From contig DBWI01000031.1 of NCBI GenBank assembly GCA_002308915.1, positions 1 through 15,269 of the forward strand: a DNA stretch of 15,269 nt, in the 5' to 3' direction. Positions 1 to 6,517 of this stretch are shown piece by piece; positions within the stretch are counted from its first letter, which is position 1, and each line of letters begins with the position of its first letter. Origin of the DNA: Christensenella sp. UBA1242. Its GTDB lineage: Bacteria; Bacillota; Clostridia; Christensenellales; UBA1242. A model generated the notes under the pieces. It was not told the DNA's origin and searched no databases. It saw nothing but the letters and a program-made list of their open reading frames with translations. Made by a program: the position numbers and the translations under genes.

Positions 1-1080
1 CAAAATATTAAATAATTTAATAAAATTATTTTTTTTATCAAAAATTGTGGCATATGCAAGGGCATAATTGTTCTGTGACATTTCTAATTCTATTTTGTTT
101 TTTCTTAGTTCTTGCATAAGCTCTTTGCCAGATAAATTCATGGAATTAGCCAATATTACTATTTTTGAATTATCATAATCAAAATATTTTTTATTACAAT
201 TATTTAATATTTTTATATTATTTAATCTTTTGCATAAATTTAGAAATAAATTAATATTTTTTTGTAATTTATTTATATATTTTTTTCCATATTTATTTAA
301 AAATTCAACGCACTCATCTATTGATGCCATCAAAATATATGATGGGCTTGAAGTCATAAAAACACTTAGGTAATGTTGCAGTTTATTTTCATCAACAAGA
401 TTTGAGTTTAGGTGCAGGACTGCAGTTTGTGTTAGGCTTGGCAAAGTTTTATGTAAACTGTTAATAATAATATCTGCACCAAAGTTTAGCGCAGATCTGT
501 TTTGTAAAAACAAGTGTGCGCCATGAGCTTCGTCAACAATCAATGGAATGTTGTGTTTGTGACAGATTTCTGCAATTGATTTTATGTCACTAATCACACC
601 TTCATATGTTGGTGAAGTTATTAGCACGCATTTTGCATCTGGATTAGCTTTGATTATTTTTTCAACTTCAGTTGCCGAAATGTCTTTTATTATTTCATTT
701 TCTTCATCAACCAAAAGAGGAATAAAACTTGTTTCAAGGTTTAAAATTTCTATTGCATGATAAACAGATTTATGACAAGAAGTTGTTGTGATGATTTTAT
801 CATTTGCATTACAGCAAGCAAAAATACTTGCAAGGATTCCACATGTTGAGCCGTTGACTAGATAATAACTTTTTTTGCTACCAAAAAGATTTGCAAGTTT
901 ATTTTGACCTTCAAGCAAAATTCCATTTGAGCTATGCAGGTTATCAAATCCGTCAATTTCTGTTATGTCAATGTTATATGGTAATTTGTTGTGCAAAAAA
1001 TTATGCCTTTTGTGTCCAGGCATGTGCATTGCTACAATGTGTTTTTTGCTGTATTTTTTTAGTTTTGCATATATTGACAT
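1..1080 (-). CDS. Orn/Lys/Arg decarboxylase-family PLP enzyme (C-terminus beyond left edge)
   Basis: A fold-type I PLP enzyme of the Orn/Lys/Arg decarboxylase family, cytosolic, which would remove CO2 from a basic amino acid in polyamine synthesis. The exact substrate cannot be told; Gram-positive relatives are often arginine decarboxylases. Only the first 360 codons are present. Visible family motifs are the N-terminal MPGHKRH (res 20-26), DITEIDGFDNLH (38-49), the LVNGSTCGILA glycine-rich turn (74-84), IVDEAHGAH (181-189, PLP-ring Asp183) and SLHKTLPSLTQ (208-218), with Lys211 as the expected Schiff-base lysine. The start at 1080 is chosen because homology begins close behind it. It has no Shine-Dalgarno sequence. 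Instead a -10-like hexamer ends 6 bases upstream, suggesting a leaderless mRNA. It is divergent from the fibre-like gene at 1188. Family is secure, substrate is not. Confidence 0.9.
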   Translation of the reverse strand, partial: MSIYAKLKKYSKKHIVAMHMPGHKRHNFLHNKLPYNIDITEIDGFDNLHSSNGILLEGQNKLANLFGSKKSYYLVNGSTCGILASIFACCNANDKIITTTSCHKSVYHAIEILNLETSFIPLLVDEENEIIKDISATEVEKIIKANPDAKCVLITSPTYEGVISDIKSIAEICHKHNIPLIVDEAHGAHLFLQNRSALNFGADIIINSLHKTLPSLTQTAVLHLNSNLVDENKLQHYLSVFMTSSPSYILMASIDECVEFLNKYGKKYINKLQKNINLFLNLCKRLNNIKILNNCNKKYFDYDNSKIVILANSMNLSGKELMQELRKNKIELEMSQNNYALAYATIFDKKNNFIKLFNIL

Positions 1081-1086
1081 ATTTAC

Positions 1087-1114
1087 ATATTATCATATGT
1101 TTAAAAAAATGCAA
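1087..1114 (-). promoter_or_regulatory. Putative promoter of the decarboxylase gene, leaderless spacing
   Basis: On the minus strand TTGCAT (1114-1109), a 16-base spacer and TAATAT (1092-1087) stand 6 bases before the ATG at 1080, so transcription would start at or next to the start codon. The -10 lies inside a perfect inverted repeat, ACATAT-N4-ATATGT (1085-1100), which could be an operator or chance in AT-rich DNA. Confidence 0.4.
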
Positions 1115-1136
1115 AATAACTTTTTGTCATAAAATC

Positions 1137-1166
1137 TTGAAAATGGCAACATCGGTAAAATACAAT
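1137..1166 (+). promoter_or_regulatory. Putative sigma-A promoter of the fibre-like gene
   Basis: TTGAAA (1137-1142), 18-base spacer, TACAAT (1161-1166). The predicted start of transcription near 1173 would leave a very short leader that still carries the AAAGGAG ribosome binding site at 1175-1181, six bases before the ATG at 1188. Confidence 0.5.
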
Positions 1167-1187
1167 TAAATGACAAAGGAGCAAAAA

Positions 1188-3149
1188 ATGGATAATGATA
1201 TTTTAACAAGAATAAAAGCACAAATAGAAGAATTAGAAAAGAGAATAAAAGCACTAAGTATGCAAGTTACAACAAATGCATATTTTGGAACACTCAAACT
1301 ATGTTTGGATGATGTAAAAACATTAATCATTCAATTCAAAGAAGAGTTGGATGCACATCTTGAAGATTGTGAAGAAATGGATAGCACATACACCACGGCT
1401 TTGCAAGAATACACAACTGCAATGGCACAATATAACACAATTGCACAGACAGTACAAACATTGAGTTCGAATTATACGACATTACAGACTACAAAGGCAG
1501 ATAAATCAGAAATTCCAAGCATAGCTGGTTTAGCATCAACCACATATGTGGATAATGCGATTAGCGATGCCATTGATGATGTTGAAGAAGAAATTGACGA
1601 CTTAGAAGCTGATATTACAGCGCTTCAAACAAGTAAAGCCAATGTGTCAGATATACCAAGCATATCTGGACTTGCAACAACAAGTTATGTTGATGGTGAA
1701 ATAGATGACTTGGAAGATGATTTGTCTGTACTTGAAACAAGGGTAGAAACACTTGAACAAAATCAAGGGTCGGGTGGATCTGGTAGCGGTTGTAATTGTG
1801 AAGAAATAATAAATTTTGGGGAAAATTTGTTAATCCAAACAGCAACAAAAAATTTTGTATCTGGTGCAAGCTTTTTACCACAAATATTTTATTGTGATAT
1901 GGATAATGAAGTTTATGTTGAATACACAGTTTATGGGAATATTGTTGACCCTGCAATTAACTCGTCGGGCTTTTATATGACAATATACAAGCAAAATGAT
2001 GAAAGCGGTGAATTGTCAAGCTTGTCTTCAAGAAACACTTGTGAAGCAATAAACTATGCAGAACAATTTGTTCCAATGAGTAATAATTTTGTTTATACAA
2101 TCAAAGCAAAGTTCACTCCAAGAAGAAAATTAAATGCTGTATTTTTGTACTCGTTTTTGTATGATGCATATAATATTACCAAAATTGATGTAAAAATCTT
2201 AGGTAAAAATATAGATATTATTAATACAGAATTTCCAATCAATATTGAATGTTTTAACAATAATTGTTACATAACAATGCAAAAGAATGGAACATTAAAA
2301 TATAAGGTTGATACTTTTGCAAATGTTTTGAGTAATGTTCGAGATTCAATTCTTGTTGGATATTCAAAATATGAATTAAAAGAATCATATGTTGACTTAA
2401 TGCCAAGTGTTGTACCTGCAAATATTTCCACATGCTATTCTAATCCTTGCTTAATTCCAGCTATTCCAAAAACAACTGGGTCAGCTACTGCAATTGCATT
2501 AGATAATAACTTTACAAATAATGCCAAGTTTGGAGCAACTTGTTCCGATGGCTGTCTTGTTGGAGCTAGAATTTGCAAAGTTGAAAACGATGTATTCTCT
2601 GCTGTTACAGAATATATTTCATCATCATATTCAAGTACAAGTATTAACTGGTTGCCGGGTGGTCTTGGCTGGGGTGGCGATGTTGGAGTAAAGGTTAATG
2701 CCGATGGCTCAAAAATAACAATGCTTGGAAATAATAATAGTAACTCAAAAATATATTACGATGGCGGGTATATTACTGGAATGTGCTATGCTATGCCAGT
2801 AAAAAATAATAATTTAGAGGTGGGAGATACTCCTGCTTGGCATGGAATGATTACAATGAGAATAAGTGACCAAATGAATATATTCTATCCCGACAGAGAT
2901 AGTTCATATTATGTTGAACTTGGTGTTGGCAAAAATGCGACAGCATATTATCAGTCAAATGGAAATATTAATGTTTACATTAATAAGGGCACAGATATAT
3001 ACAAATATGTACTCGCCCAAAACAATGGCCAGTATGCAATTTCTGGCACACCGACAGCTGTTGCAAAAGGTCAAAAACTTTGTGAATTATATAATAATTA
3101 TGTATTAATTATCAAAAGCACAAAATATGAGATACGACAACTTGTTTAG
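1188..3149 (+). CDS. Orphan coiled-coil / phage-fibre-like protein, 653 aa
   Basis: Function not recognised. The start at 1188 is preferred over the in-frame ATG at 1170 because AAAGGAG (1175-1181) sits six bases upstream of it. The protein has no signal peptide or membrane segment. Residues 1-100 are predominantly helical and heptad-like. Residues 99-192 hold two copies of a 47-residue unit containing (S/D)IPSI(A/S)GLA-T-YVD followed by an acidic coiled coil. A flexible Gly/Ser linker ending GSGCNC follows (about 194-204), and then an approximately 450-residue beta-rich, Asn/Thr/Tyr-rich, Cys-containing C-terminal domain with a GGLGWGGD loop. This order (coiled-coil stalk, linker, globular head) is what phage tail fibres and other trimeric adhesive stalks look like. 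No other phage gene is nearby. It is a single-gene unit between its own promoter and a terminator at 3156. Receptor-binding or surface role is inference. Confidence 0.75.
   Translation: MDNDILTRIKAQIEELEKRIKALSMQVTTNAYFGTLKLCLDDVKTLIIQFKEELDAHLEDCEEMDSTYTTALQEYTTAMAQYNTIAQTVQTLSSNYTTLQTTKADKSEIPSIAGLASTTYVDNAISDAIDDVEEEIDDLEADITALQTSKANVSDIPSISGLATTSYVDGEIDDLEDDLSVLETRVETLEQNQGSGGSGSGCNCEEIINFGENLLIQTATKNFVSGASFLPQIFYCDMDNEVYVEYTVYGNIVDPAINSSGFYMTIYKQNDESGELSSLSSRNTCEAINYAEQFVPMSNNFVYTIKAKFTPRRKLNAVFLYSFLYDAYNITKIDVKILGKNIDIINTEFPINIECFNNNCYITMQKNGTLKYKVDTFANVLSNVRDSILVGYSKYELKESYVDLMPSVVPANISTCYSNPCLIPAIPKTTGSATAIALDNNFTNNAKFGATCSDGCLVGARICKVENDVFSAVTEYISSSYSSTSINWLPGGLGWGGDVGVKVNADGSKITMLGNNNSNSKIYYDGGYITGMCYAMPVKNNNLEVGDTPAWHGMITMRISDQMNIFYPDRDSSYYVELGVGKNATAYYQSNGNINVYINKGTDIYKYVLAQNNGQYAISGTPTAVAKGQKLCELYNNYVLIIKSTKYEIRQLV
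1482..1763 (+). repeat. Two tandem 141-base units in the fibre-like gene
   Basis: Units 1482-1622 and 1623-1763 are in frame and code for residues 99-145 and 146-192. The anchor CCAAGCATA recurs exactly 141 bases apart (1515 and 1656). Protein copies share a T-K-A-x-x-S-(E/D)-I-P-S-I core, the GLA-T-YVD segment and an acidic heptad tail. The DNA copies have diverged substantially, so the duplication is old or kept by selection on the protein. Confidence 0.8.
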
Positions 3150-3155
3150 AAAAAC

Positions 3156-3184
3156 AATCACCACTTTGTTGGTGATTTTTTTTT
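3156..3184 (+). terminator. Rho-independent terminator after the fibre-like gene
   Basis: An 8-bp stem AATCACCA / TGGTGATT (3156-3163 / 3170-3177) with a 6-base loop runs into an uninterrupted T tract to 3184. It starts 7 bases after the stop codon at 3149, separating this gene from the tRNA-thiolase gene. Confidence 0.85.
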
Positions 3185-3189
3185 CATTG

Positions 3190-3198
3190 TGCTATACT
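3190..3198 (+). promoter_or_regulatory. Extended -10 promoter of the TtcA-type gene, leaderless spacing
   Basis: TGC followed by TATACT (3193-3198), directly after the upstream terminator. Only a weak -35 (TTGGTG, 3169-3174) is available, and it lies inside the terminator stem. The hexamer ends 6 bases before the ATG at 3205, placing the expected transcript start on the start codon itself. Confidence 0.55.
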
Positions 3199-3204
3199 AA
3201 AAAT

Positions 3205-4050
3205 ATGGAAACAAACAACAAAGCAAAAGATGTAGAAAAGAGCATTCAGAAAAAATTTCACAATGCTATTTTTTCCAAGTTTTGCAAAGCGATAAATGAT
3301 TACGATATGATTAAACCCAATGATAAAATTGCAGTTTGTATTTCTGGCGGAAAAGACAGCATGCTTCTTGCAAAGCTTTTTCAAGAACTCAAACGTCATA
3401 ACAAATTCAATTTTGAAATAGAGTTTTTGGTTATGGATCCCGGCTACAGCAAAAAGAATAGGGAAGTTATAGAAAACAATCTTAAGTTATTAAATGTGCC
3501 TGCAAAAATTTTTGAAACCAATATTTTTGAAAACGTTTTTGAAATTCCAAAATATCCATGCTATATTTGTGCAAGAATGCGCAGGGGACATTTGTATAAT
3601 ATGGCAAAGCAACTTGGTTGCAACAAAATAGCCCTTGGTCATCATTATGACGATGTTATAGAAACAACACTTCTTAGCATGCTTTATGGTGGACAAATTG
3701 AAACGATGATGCCAAAACTTCATAGTGATAATTTTGAAGGCATGGAGCTTATCAGACCACTTTATTATGTTAGAGAGAAAGATATTTTGCATTGGCGAGA
3801 TTATAACGAATTATCATTTTTGAATTGTGCGTGCAAATTTACCGAACAAACAAAATTTGAAGAAGATAATAACCTAAGCACCACTTCAAAACGTAAGAAG
3901 GTGAAACAACTAATTGCCAAGTTGGCAGAAGAAGACCCAGAAATTGAACCAAGTATTTTCAAAAGTACATCAAATATCAATCTTGGAAAAATTCTTGCAT
4001 ACAAAGACAAGCAGGGCAAAAAGCATAACTTTTTAGATGATTATGATTAA
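3205..4050 (+). CDS. ttcA: TtcA-family tRNA 2-thiocytidine synthetase-like ATPase
   Basis: A PP-loop ATPase of the TtcA group, which adenylates a tRNA base and inserts sulfur (2-thiocytidine at position 32 in characterised members) with an Fe-S cluster. The 281-residue product shows the PP-loop ISGGKDS (res 46-52), the PCYICARMRRG cysteine pair (Cys119, Cys122), GHHYDD (145-150), the YGG-MMPKL segment (about 161-171), IRPLYYV (182-188) and the C-terminal cysteines NCAC (Cys208, Cys210) that can supply the third cluster ligand. The start is the ATG at 3205. An upstream in-frame ATG at 3127 lies inside the preceding gene and would add a sequence reading through a terminator. No Shine-Dalgarno is present; the promoter geometry suggests leaderless translation. 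Convergent with the pyrophosphatase-like gene. The family call is firm; the precise modified nucleoside in this organism is inferred. Confidence 0.88.
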   Translation: METNNKAKDVEKSIQKKFHNAIFSKFCKAINDYDMIKPNDKIAVCISGGKDSMLLAKLFQELKRHNKFNFEIEFLVMDPGYSKKNREVIENNLKLLNVPAKIFETNIFENVFEIPKYPCYICARMRRGHLYNMAKQLGCNKIALGHHYDDVIETTLLSMLYGGQIETMMPKLHSDNFEGMELIRPLYYVREKDILHWRDYNELSFLNCACKFTEQTKFEEDNNLSTTSKRKKVKQLIAKLAEEDPEIEPSIFKSTSNINLGKILAYKDKQGKKHNFLDDYD

Positions 4051-4081
4051 AAAACAGGTCAAATTTTGACCTGTTTTTTTA
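4051..4081. terminator. Bidirectional terminator between convergent genes
   Basis: A near-perfect palindrome, CAGGTCAAA (4055-4063) pairing with TTTGACCTG (4065-4073), has an A tract on its left and a seven-T tract on its right. It starts directly after the TtcA-type stop codon (4048-4050). The minus-strand pyrophosphatase-like stop codon (4079-4081) overlaps the T tract, so one hairpin serves both genes. Confidence 0.9.
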
Positions 4082-4408
4082 TCTTAGTATTTCCGATTTA
4101 AACCATTGCTCTTGAAATTCTGTTAATGCGCGAATTTGCTCATCGGTGTAGTTTTTGTTTGAAACCACAAGTTTGTCATCATTGTCATTTGTTCTGTGTA
4201 TTATTGCAATCACTTTGCCTCTAAATTCGTCTAGTGGTTTAAATTCACCAAGAACATAAGCATCAAGTTCTTCGCCATCACCAGAGATAGTATTTGGAAT
4301 AAAACCATAATTCACAGGATAAACAAACCCGTGTTTTGGATGTTTGCTGCCAAGTGGTCTATCCATTTTTACTGAAACAATTTTACCGAGATATTCTTTA
4401 TTGTTCAT
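4079..4408 (-). CDS. Compact inorganic-pyrophosphatase-like protein, 109 aa
   Basis: A short family I inorganic pyrophosphatase relative, expected to hydrolyse diphosphate or a related substrate in the cytosol. It keeps the centre of the fold: MDRPLGSKHPKHGFVYPVNYGFIP (res 15-38; Arg17, Tyr30 and Tyr34 at the conserved Arg and Tyr positions), SGDGEELDAYVLG (42-54; Asp44, Asp49) and the metal-binding cluster ending D-DDK (Asp75, Asp77, Asp78, Lys79). At 109 residues it is well below the approximately 175 of typical enzymes. It lacks the N-terminal strand carrying the usual Glu/Lys pair and the C-terminal helical part. Short proteins like this are recurrent in Clostridia, so it is probably intact rather than a fragment. 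The start has a good AAGGGAGA site (4420-4413). A full-length paralogue is at 12002. Substrate specificity is uncertain. Confidence 0.85.
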   Translation of the reverse strand: MNNKEYLGKIVSVKMDRPLGSKHPKHGFVYPVNYGFIPNTISGDGEELDAYVLGEFKPLDEFRGKVIAIIHRTNDNDDKLVVSNKNYTDEQIRALTEFQEQWFKSEILR

Positions 4409-4428
4409 TTTATCTCCCTTGTTGGTTT

Positions 4429-4457
4429 ATTATATCATTTCAAACAAAACCACGCAA
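4429..4457 (-). promoter_or_regulatory. Promoter of the compact pyrophosphatase-like gene
   Basis: On the minus strand TTGCGT (4457-4452), a 17-base spacer and TATAAT (4434-4429) preceded by TGA, an extended -10. It precedes the ribosome binding site and faces away from the tRNA-Arg promoter. Confidence 0.65.
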
Positions 4458-4490
4458 CTTAAATTATTCAACAAGTCAAGTTTTGTTTGA
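4440..4490. repeat. 11-bp perfect inverted repeat between divergent promoters
   Basis: TCAAACAAAAC (4440-4450) and its exact reverse complement GTTTTGTTTGA (4480-4490) are separated by 29 bases. The left arm lies within the spacer of the leftward promoter and the right arm overlaps the -35 (4487-4492) of the rightward tRNA promoter. It could be a regulator-binding pair or a chance repeat; no protein is known for it. Confidence 0.5.
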
Positions 4491-4515
4491 CAATAATAGA
4501 CGGGTGATATATACT
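4487..4515 (+). promoter_or_regulatory. Consensus promoter of tRNA-Arg
   Basis: TTGACA (4487-4492), a 17-base spacer and TATACT (4510-4515), a near-consensus sigma-A promoter. Transcription would start near 4522, about 23 bases before the mature tRNA. Confidence 0.85.
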
Positions 4516-4544
4516 CCATTTGTATTCAAAAAATATACCATTAT

Positions 4545-4619
4545 GACCTCATAGTAAAAGGGATATTACAGAAACCTCCTAAGTTTCAGTTGCAGGTTCG
4601 AGTCCTGCTGGGGTCACCA
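4545..4619 (+). tRNA. tRNA-Arg, anticodon CCT
   Basis: A complete cloverleaf can be drawn. The acceptor is GACCTCA (4545-4551) with TGGGGTC (4609-4615). The D stem is GTAA/TTAC (4554-4557/4566-4569) around an 8-base loop with GGG. The anticodon stem is GAAAC/GTTTC (4571-4575/4583-4587) around CTCCTAA, giving anticodon CCT at 4578-4580. The variable loop is 4 bases and the T arm is GCAGG-TTCGAGT-CCTGC (4592-4608). Discriminator A and an encoded CCA end it at 4619. It has its own promoter and terminator. Because it borders the accessory island, its 3' half is a natural candidate attachment site, but no second copy of it appears further right. Confidence 0.95.
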
Positions 4620-4620
4620 A

Positions 4621-4651
4621 AAATCTCAGGTATTAGCCTGAGATTTTTTTT
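4621..4651 (+). terminator. Terminator of tRNA-Arg
   Basis: A 10-bp perfect stem AAATCTCAGG / CCTGAGATTT (4621-4630 / 4637-4646) with loop TATTAG and a run of eight T starts one base after the CCA end. Confidence 0.9.
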
Positions 4652-4659
4652 ACCAATTC

Positions 4660-4685
4660 GGCGAACTCTTTTAGATTAGTTCGCC
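4660..4685. repeat. 8-bp perfect inverted repeat at the island border
   Basis: GGCGAACT and AGTTCGCC with a 10-base spacer. It is unusually GC-rich for this region and is not followed by a T tract, so it is not a standard terminator. Role unknown; a recombinase or regulator site is possible. Confidence 0.5.
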
Positions 4686-4706
4686 ACTAGCCCCTTAAAA
4701 TCCTTA

Positions 4707-4716
4707 TAAACACTAG
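4707..4716 (+). repeat. Left copy of 10-base direct repeat TAAACACTAG
   Basis: Identical to 11251-11260, just outside the last island gene. The pair encloses all five island genes (about 6.5 kb). A third partial match, AAACACTAG, lies at 12575-12583 outside the island, which weakens the case for a unique attachment-site pair. Confidence 0.35.
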
Positions 4717-4736
4717 CAAAAATGCTGGTGTTTTTT
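4709..4736 (+). terminator. Terminator-like hairpin with no gene upstream
   Basis: AACACTAGCA (4709-4718) pairs with TGCTGGTGTT (4723-4732), one G-T pair, loop AAAA, followed by a T run to 4736. No coding region ends before it, so it may be left over from a lost gene or shield the island from the tRNA transcript. Its left arm contains most of the TAAACACTAG direct repeat. Confidence 0.6.
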
Positions 4737-4876
4737 CTTAAAGTGTCAAGAAAATTTCAATTTTGACACCTTTGCTGCCTTAACTCCCATTTTTAACCAT
4801 ACTCGACTGTGAAAAACTGAGAAAAACGATAGCGATTTACATAAAAATATATATTTGGAAATTTTTGTCGAATGTA

Positions 4877-4905
4877 TGGAAAATTTAGTATTAACATGCT
4901 ATAAT
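4877..4905 (+). promoter_or_regulatory. Promoter of the first island operon
   Basis: TGGAAA (4877-4882), a 17-base spacer and TATAAT (4900-4905) with an extended TGC in front. A Shine-Dalgarno-like AAGGTAGG follows at 4913-4920 just before the ATG at 4923. Confidence 0.7.
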
Positions 4906-4922
4906 TAGCTAGAAGGTAGGAT

Positions 4923-6488
4923 ATGGCAAAAATTAATTTATCTATTTTTCTTATAAAAGAAAATATAACAGACTTTGAAAATATTATTGAAGATGGAGTA
5001 GCTGCATTACAAGCATTTGATGAGAATTCGATTGCTTATTATAATCCATCATCAGTAAAAGAACCAGATTGGCTATTTAACTTTTTTAATTTTCATAAAG
5101 ATAATTTGAAAACTGCAAATTCTAGAGTTTTATTTTTAAAAAGAGTTCAAGTTGATGAAATAACCACTAGAATTTTTGCTGTTACCTTCGGTTATGGAAA
5201 AACATTATTAAAAGATGATGTTTGTGAGGAACAATTTGGTTTGAAAATAGTTTTAAATACTATTGCAAGAAATAAAATCCGAAAAATATCCAAAACAGAT
5301 ATAGGGAAGAATTACAAACAGAGTCAAGAACAAATGCCAAAAGAAAGCGATATATCTGAATTTGGATTTGATATAGATAGAGATTTAATAAAATATGTTA
5401 CAGGAAAAAGTGACGATGAAGAATTTGGCAAATCTATTATTTCAGGTGGGGACATATTTAATTTAGTTATTGATAAAAATATTACAAACATTGAAAACTT
5501 TCTTAAATATTGTTATAACAAATACATTTTAACCACATACAAGGAAAATTTTGAGTGGTTGGACAACATAAAATTAGTAAAAGATAAAGAAATTATAGAA
5601 AAATTAAACGACCTCGTTGTAAAAGAATTAAATGAAAGAAATTTTTCTAATGTTTGGCTTGCTATTCCAGAATTCTTAAACTGGGAAAAGGTTGATAGTA
5701 TTTATATCGCTGGACAAAAAGATAGAAATGCAAAATATAACGATATTGAAAATGATGTTTTTGTTGATAGCTTTGAAAACGGAACCATTATAGATTTTGA
5801 TAAATTAAAATCAAAAATTATAACTGTTAAATCAACTGAAGATAATGAGCAAGATATTGCTAAATGGAGTGCCGCTAAGTGTGTTGTTGGAAGTTTGGAG
5901 TTAGATAGTGGGGATGTATATGCAATAAATGGTGGTAGTTGGTATAAAATAAATAACGATTTTGCAAATGATATCAACAATGCTTATGAAAACTTAAAGT
6001 TATCAGAGCTTGATTTTATTGATTGCCCAAAAGAATATGATGAAGATAAATATAATAAAGATTTAGCTAATACATTACAAGGAGCACATTTGATACATAA
6101 ATACAAAATACCTTATGGCGGTGGTACTGGAAACGTTATAGAGCCTTGTGATGTTGCTATCGACAAAACTTTAATTCATATAAAAAATAATGGTGGGTCA
6201 GCATATTTAAGTCATTTATTTAATCAAGCTACAAACTCTTGTAGCTTATTAATGGATGCTGCTTTTAGAGATAAATTTAGAAACAAGTTGAGAATAAATG
6301 GGATTGATGATGTAATTGGGGACGATTTTAACGCTTCAGATTATACAATTGTTTTGGGAATTATTAATAAAAATCATGAAGATCGTCCTCATATTCCATT
6401 TTTTAGTAAAGTATCAATAAAATATACGGCGACACAGATAGTTAATTTGGGATATAAATTCAGACTAAAAACAATAAAAAAACTATAA
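4923..6488 (+). CDS. TIGR04141/DUF6119-type sporadically distributed protein
   Basis: A 521-residue soluble protein with the hallmarks, as I recall them, of the TIGR04141 (DUF6119) family, a patchily distributed family of unproven function often found among defence genes. Near the N-terminus are the FGYGKTLL segment (res 89-96) and EQFGLKIVLN (103-112). In the middle is SNVWLAIPE (242-250). The C-terminal part has EPCDVAI followed by LIHIKNNGGS and LSHLFNQ (407-435), then a helix with FRDKFRNKL. The order Glu407...Asp410...His419-Ile-Lys421 plus a downstream Gln resembles a PD-(D/E)XK nuclease core with His in place of the second acid; that reading is inference. First gene of a two-gene unit with the membrane protein at 6518 (29-base gap), with its own extended -10 promoter. 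Start supported by AAGGTAGG. Family call fairly sure; activity unknown. Confidence 0.8.
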   Translation: MAKINLSIFLIKENITDFENIIEDGVAALQAFDENSIAYYNPSSVKEPDWLFNFFNFHKDNLKTANSRVLFLKRVQVDEITTRIFAVTFGYGKTLLKDDVCEEQFGLKIVLNTIARNKIRKISKTDIGKNYKQSQEQMPKESDISEFGFDIDRDLIKYVTGKSDDEEFGKSIISGGDIFNLVIDKNITNIENFLKYCYNKYILTTYKENFEWLDNIKLVKDKEIIEKLNDLVVKELNERNFSNVWLAIPEFLNWEKVDSIYIAGQKDRNAKYNDIENDVFVDSFENGTIIDFDKLKSKIITVKSTEDNEQDIAKWSAAKCVVGSLELDSGDVYAINGGSWYKINNDFANDINNAYENLKLSELDFIDCPKEYDEDKYNKDLANTLQGAHLIHKYKIPYGGGTGNVIEPCDVAIDKTLIHIKNNGGSAYLSHLFNQATNSCSLLMDAAFRDKFRNKLRINGIDDVIGDDFNASDYTIVLGIINKNHEDRPHIPFFSKVSIKYTATQIVNLGYKFRLKTIKKL

Positions 6489-6517
6489 AAAGATATTTTG
6501 TAGTAAGGAGAAATGGT

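Larger units (their letters stand above)
4620..4922. other. Gene-free left border of the island with four hairpins
   Basis: No coding region is supported here. After the tRNA terminator come a perfect 8-bp inverted repeat (GGCGAACT/AGTTCGCC, 4660-4667 and 4678-4685), a terminator-like hairpin with a T tract (4709-4736), and a 7-bp inverted repeat (GTGTCAA/TTGACAC, 4743-4749 and 4763-4769). Then about 100 AT-rich bases lead to the promoter of the first island gene at 4877. Stacked hairpins with no gene ending in front of them suggest the remains of deleted genes or of an element boundary. Confidence 0.6.

Noticed and set aside
891..1169. Open frame of 92 codons on the plus strand
   Set aside because: It runs antisense through the well-supported decarboxylase-family gene, is Cys/hydrophobic-rich with no ribosome binding site and no recognisable motif.
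1615..1956. 113-codon antisense frame in the fibre-like gene
   Set aside because: A shadow of the repeat-containing coding frame; His/Leu/Gln-rich composition mirrors the sense codons and no start signals are seen.
3127..3204. Longer start (ATG 3127) for the TtcA-type gene, giving a hydrophobic leader like a signal peptide
   Set aside because: It overlaps the end of the fibre-like gene, reads through that gene's terminator, and TtcA proteins are cytosolic.
4588..4619. A tRNA 3'-half (T arm plus CCA) that at first looks like an attachment-site tRNA fragment
   Set aside because: The 5' half is present (4545-4587) and folds into a full tRNA-Arg(CCT), so this is an intact gene; no second copy of the 3' half was found to the right of the island.
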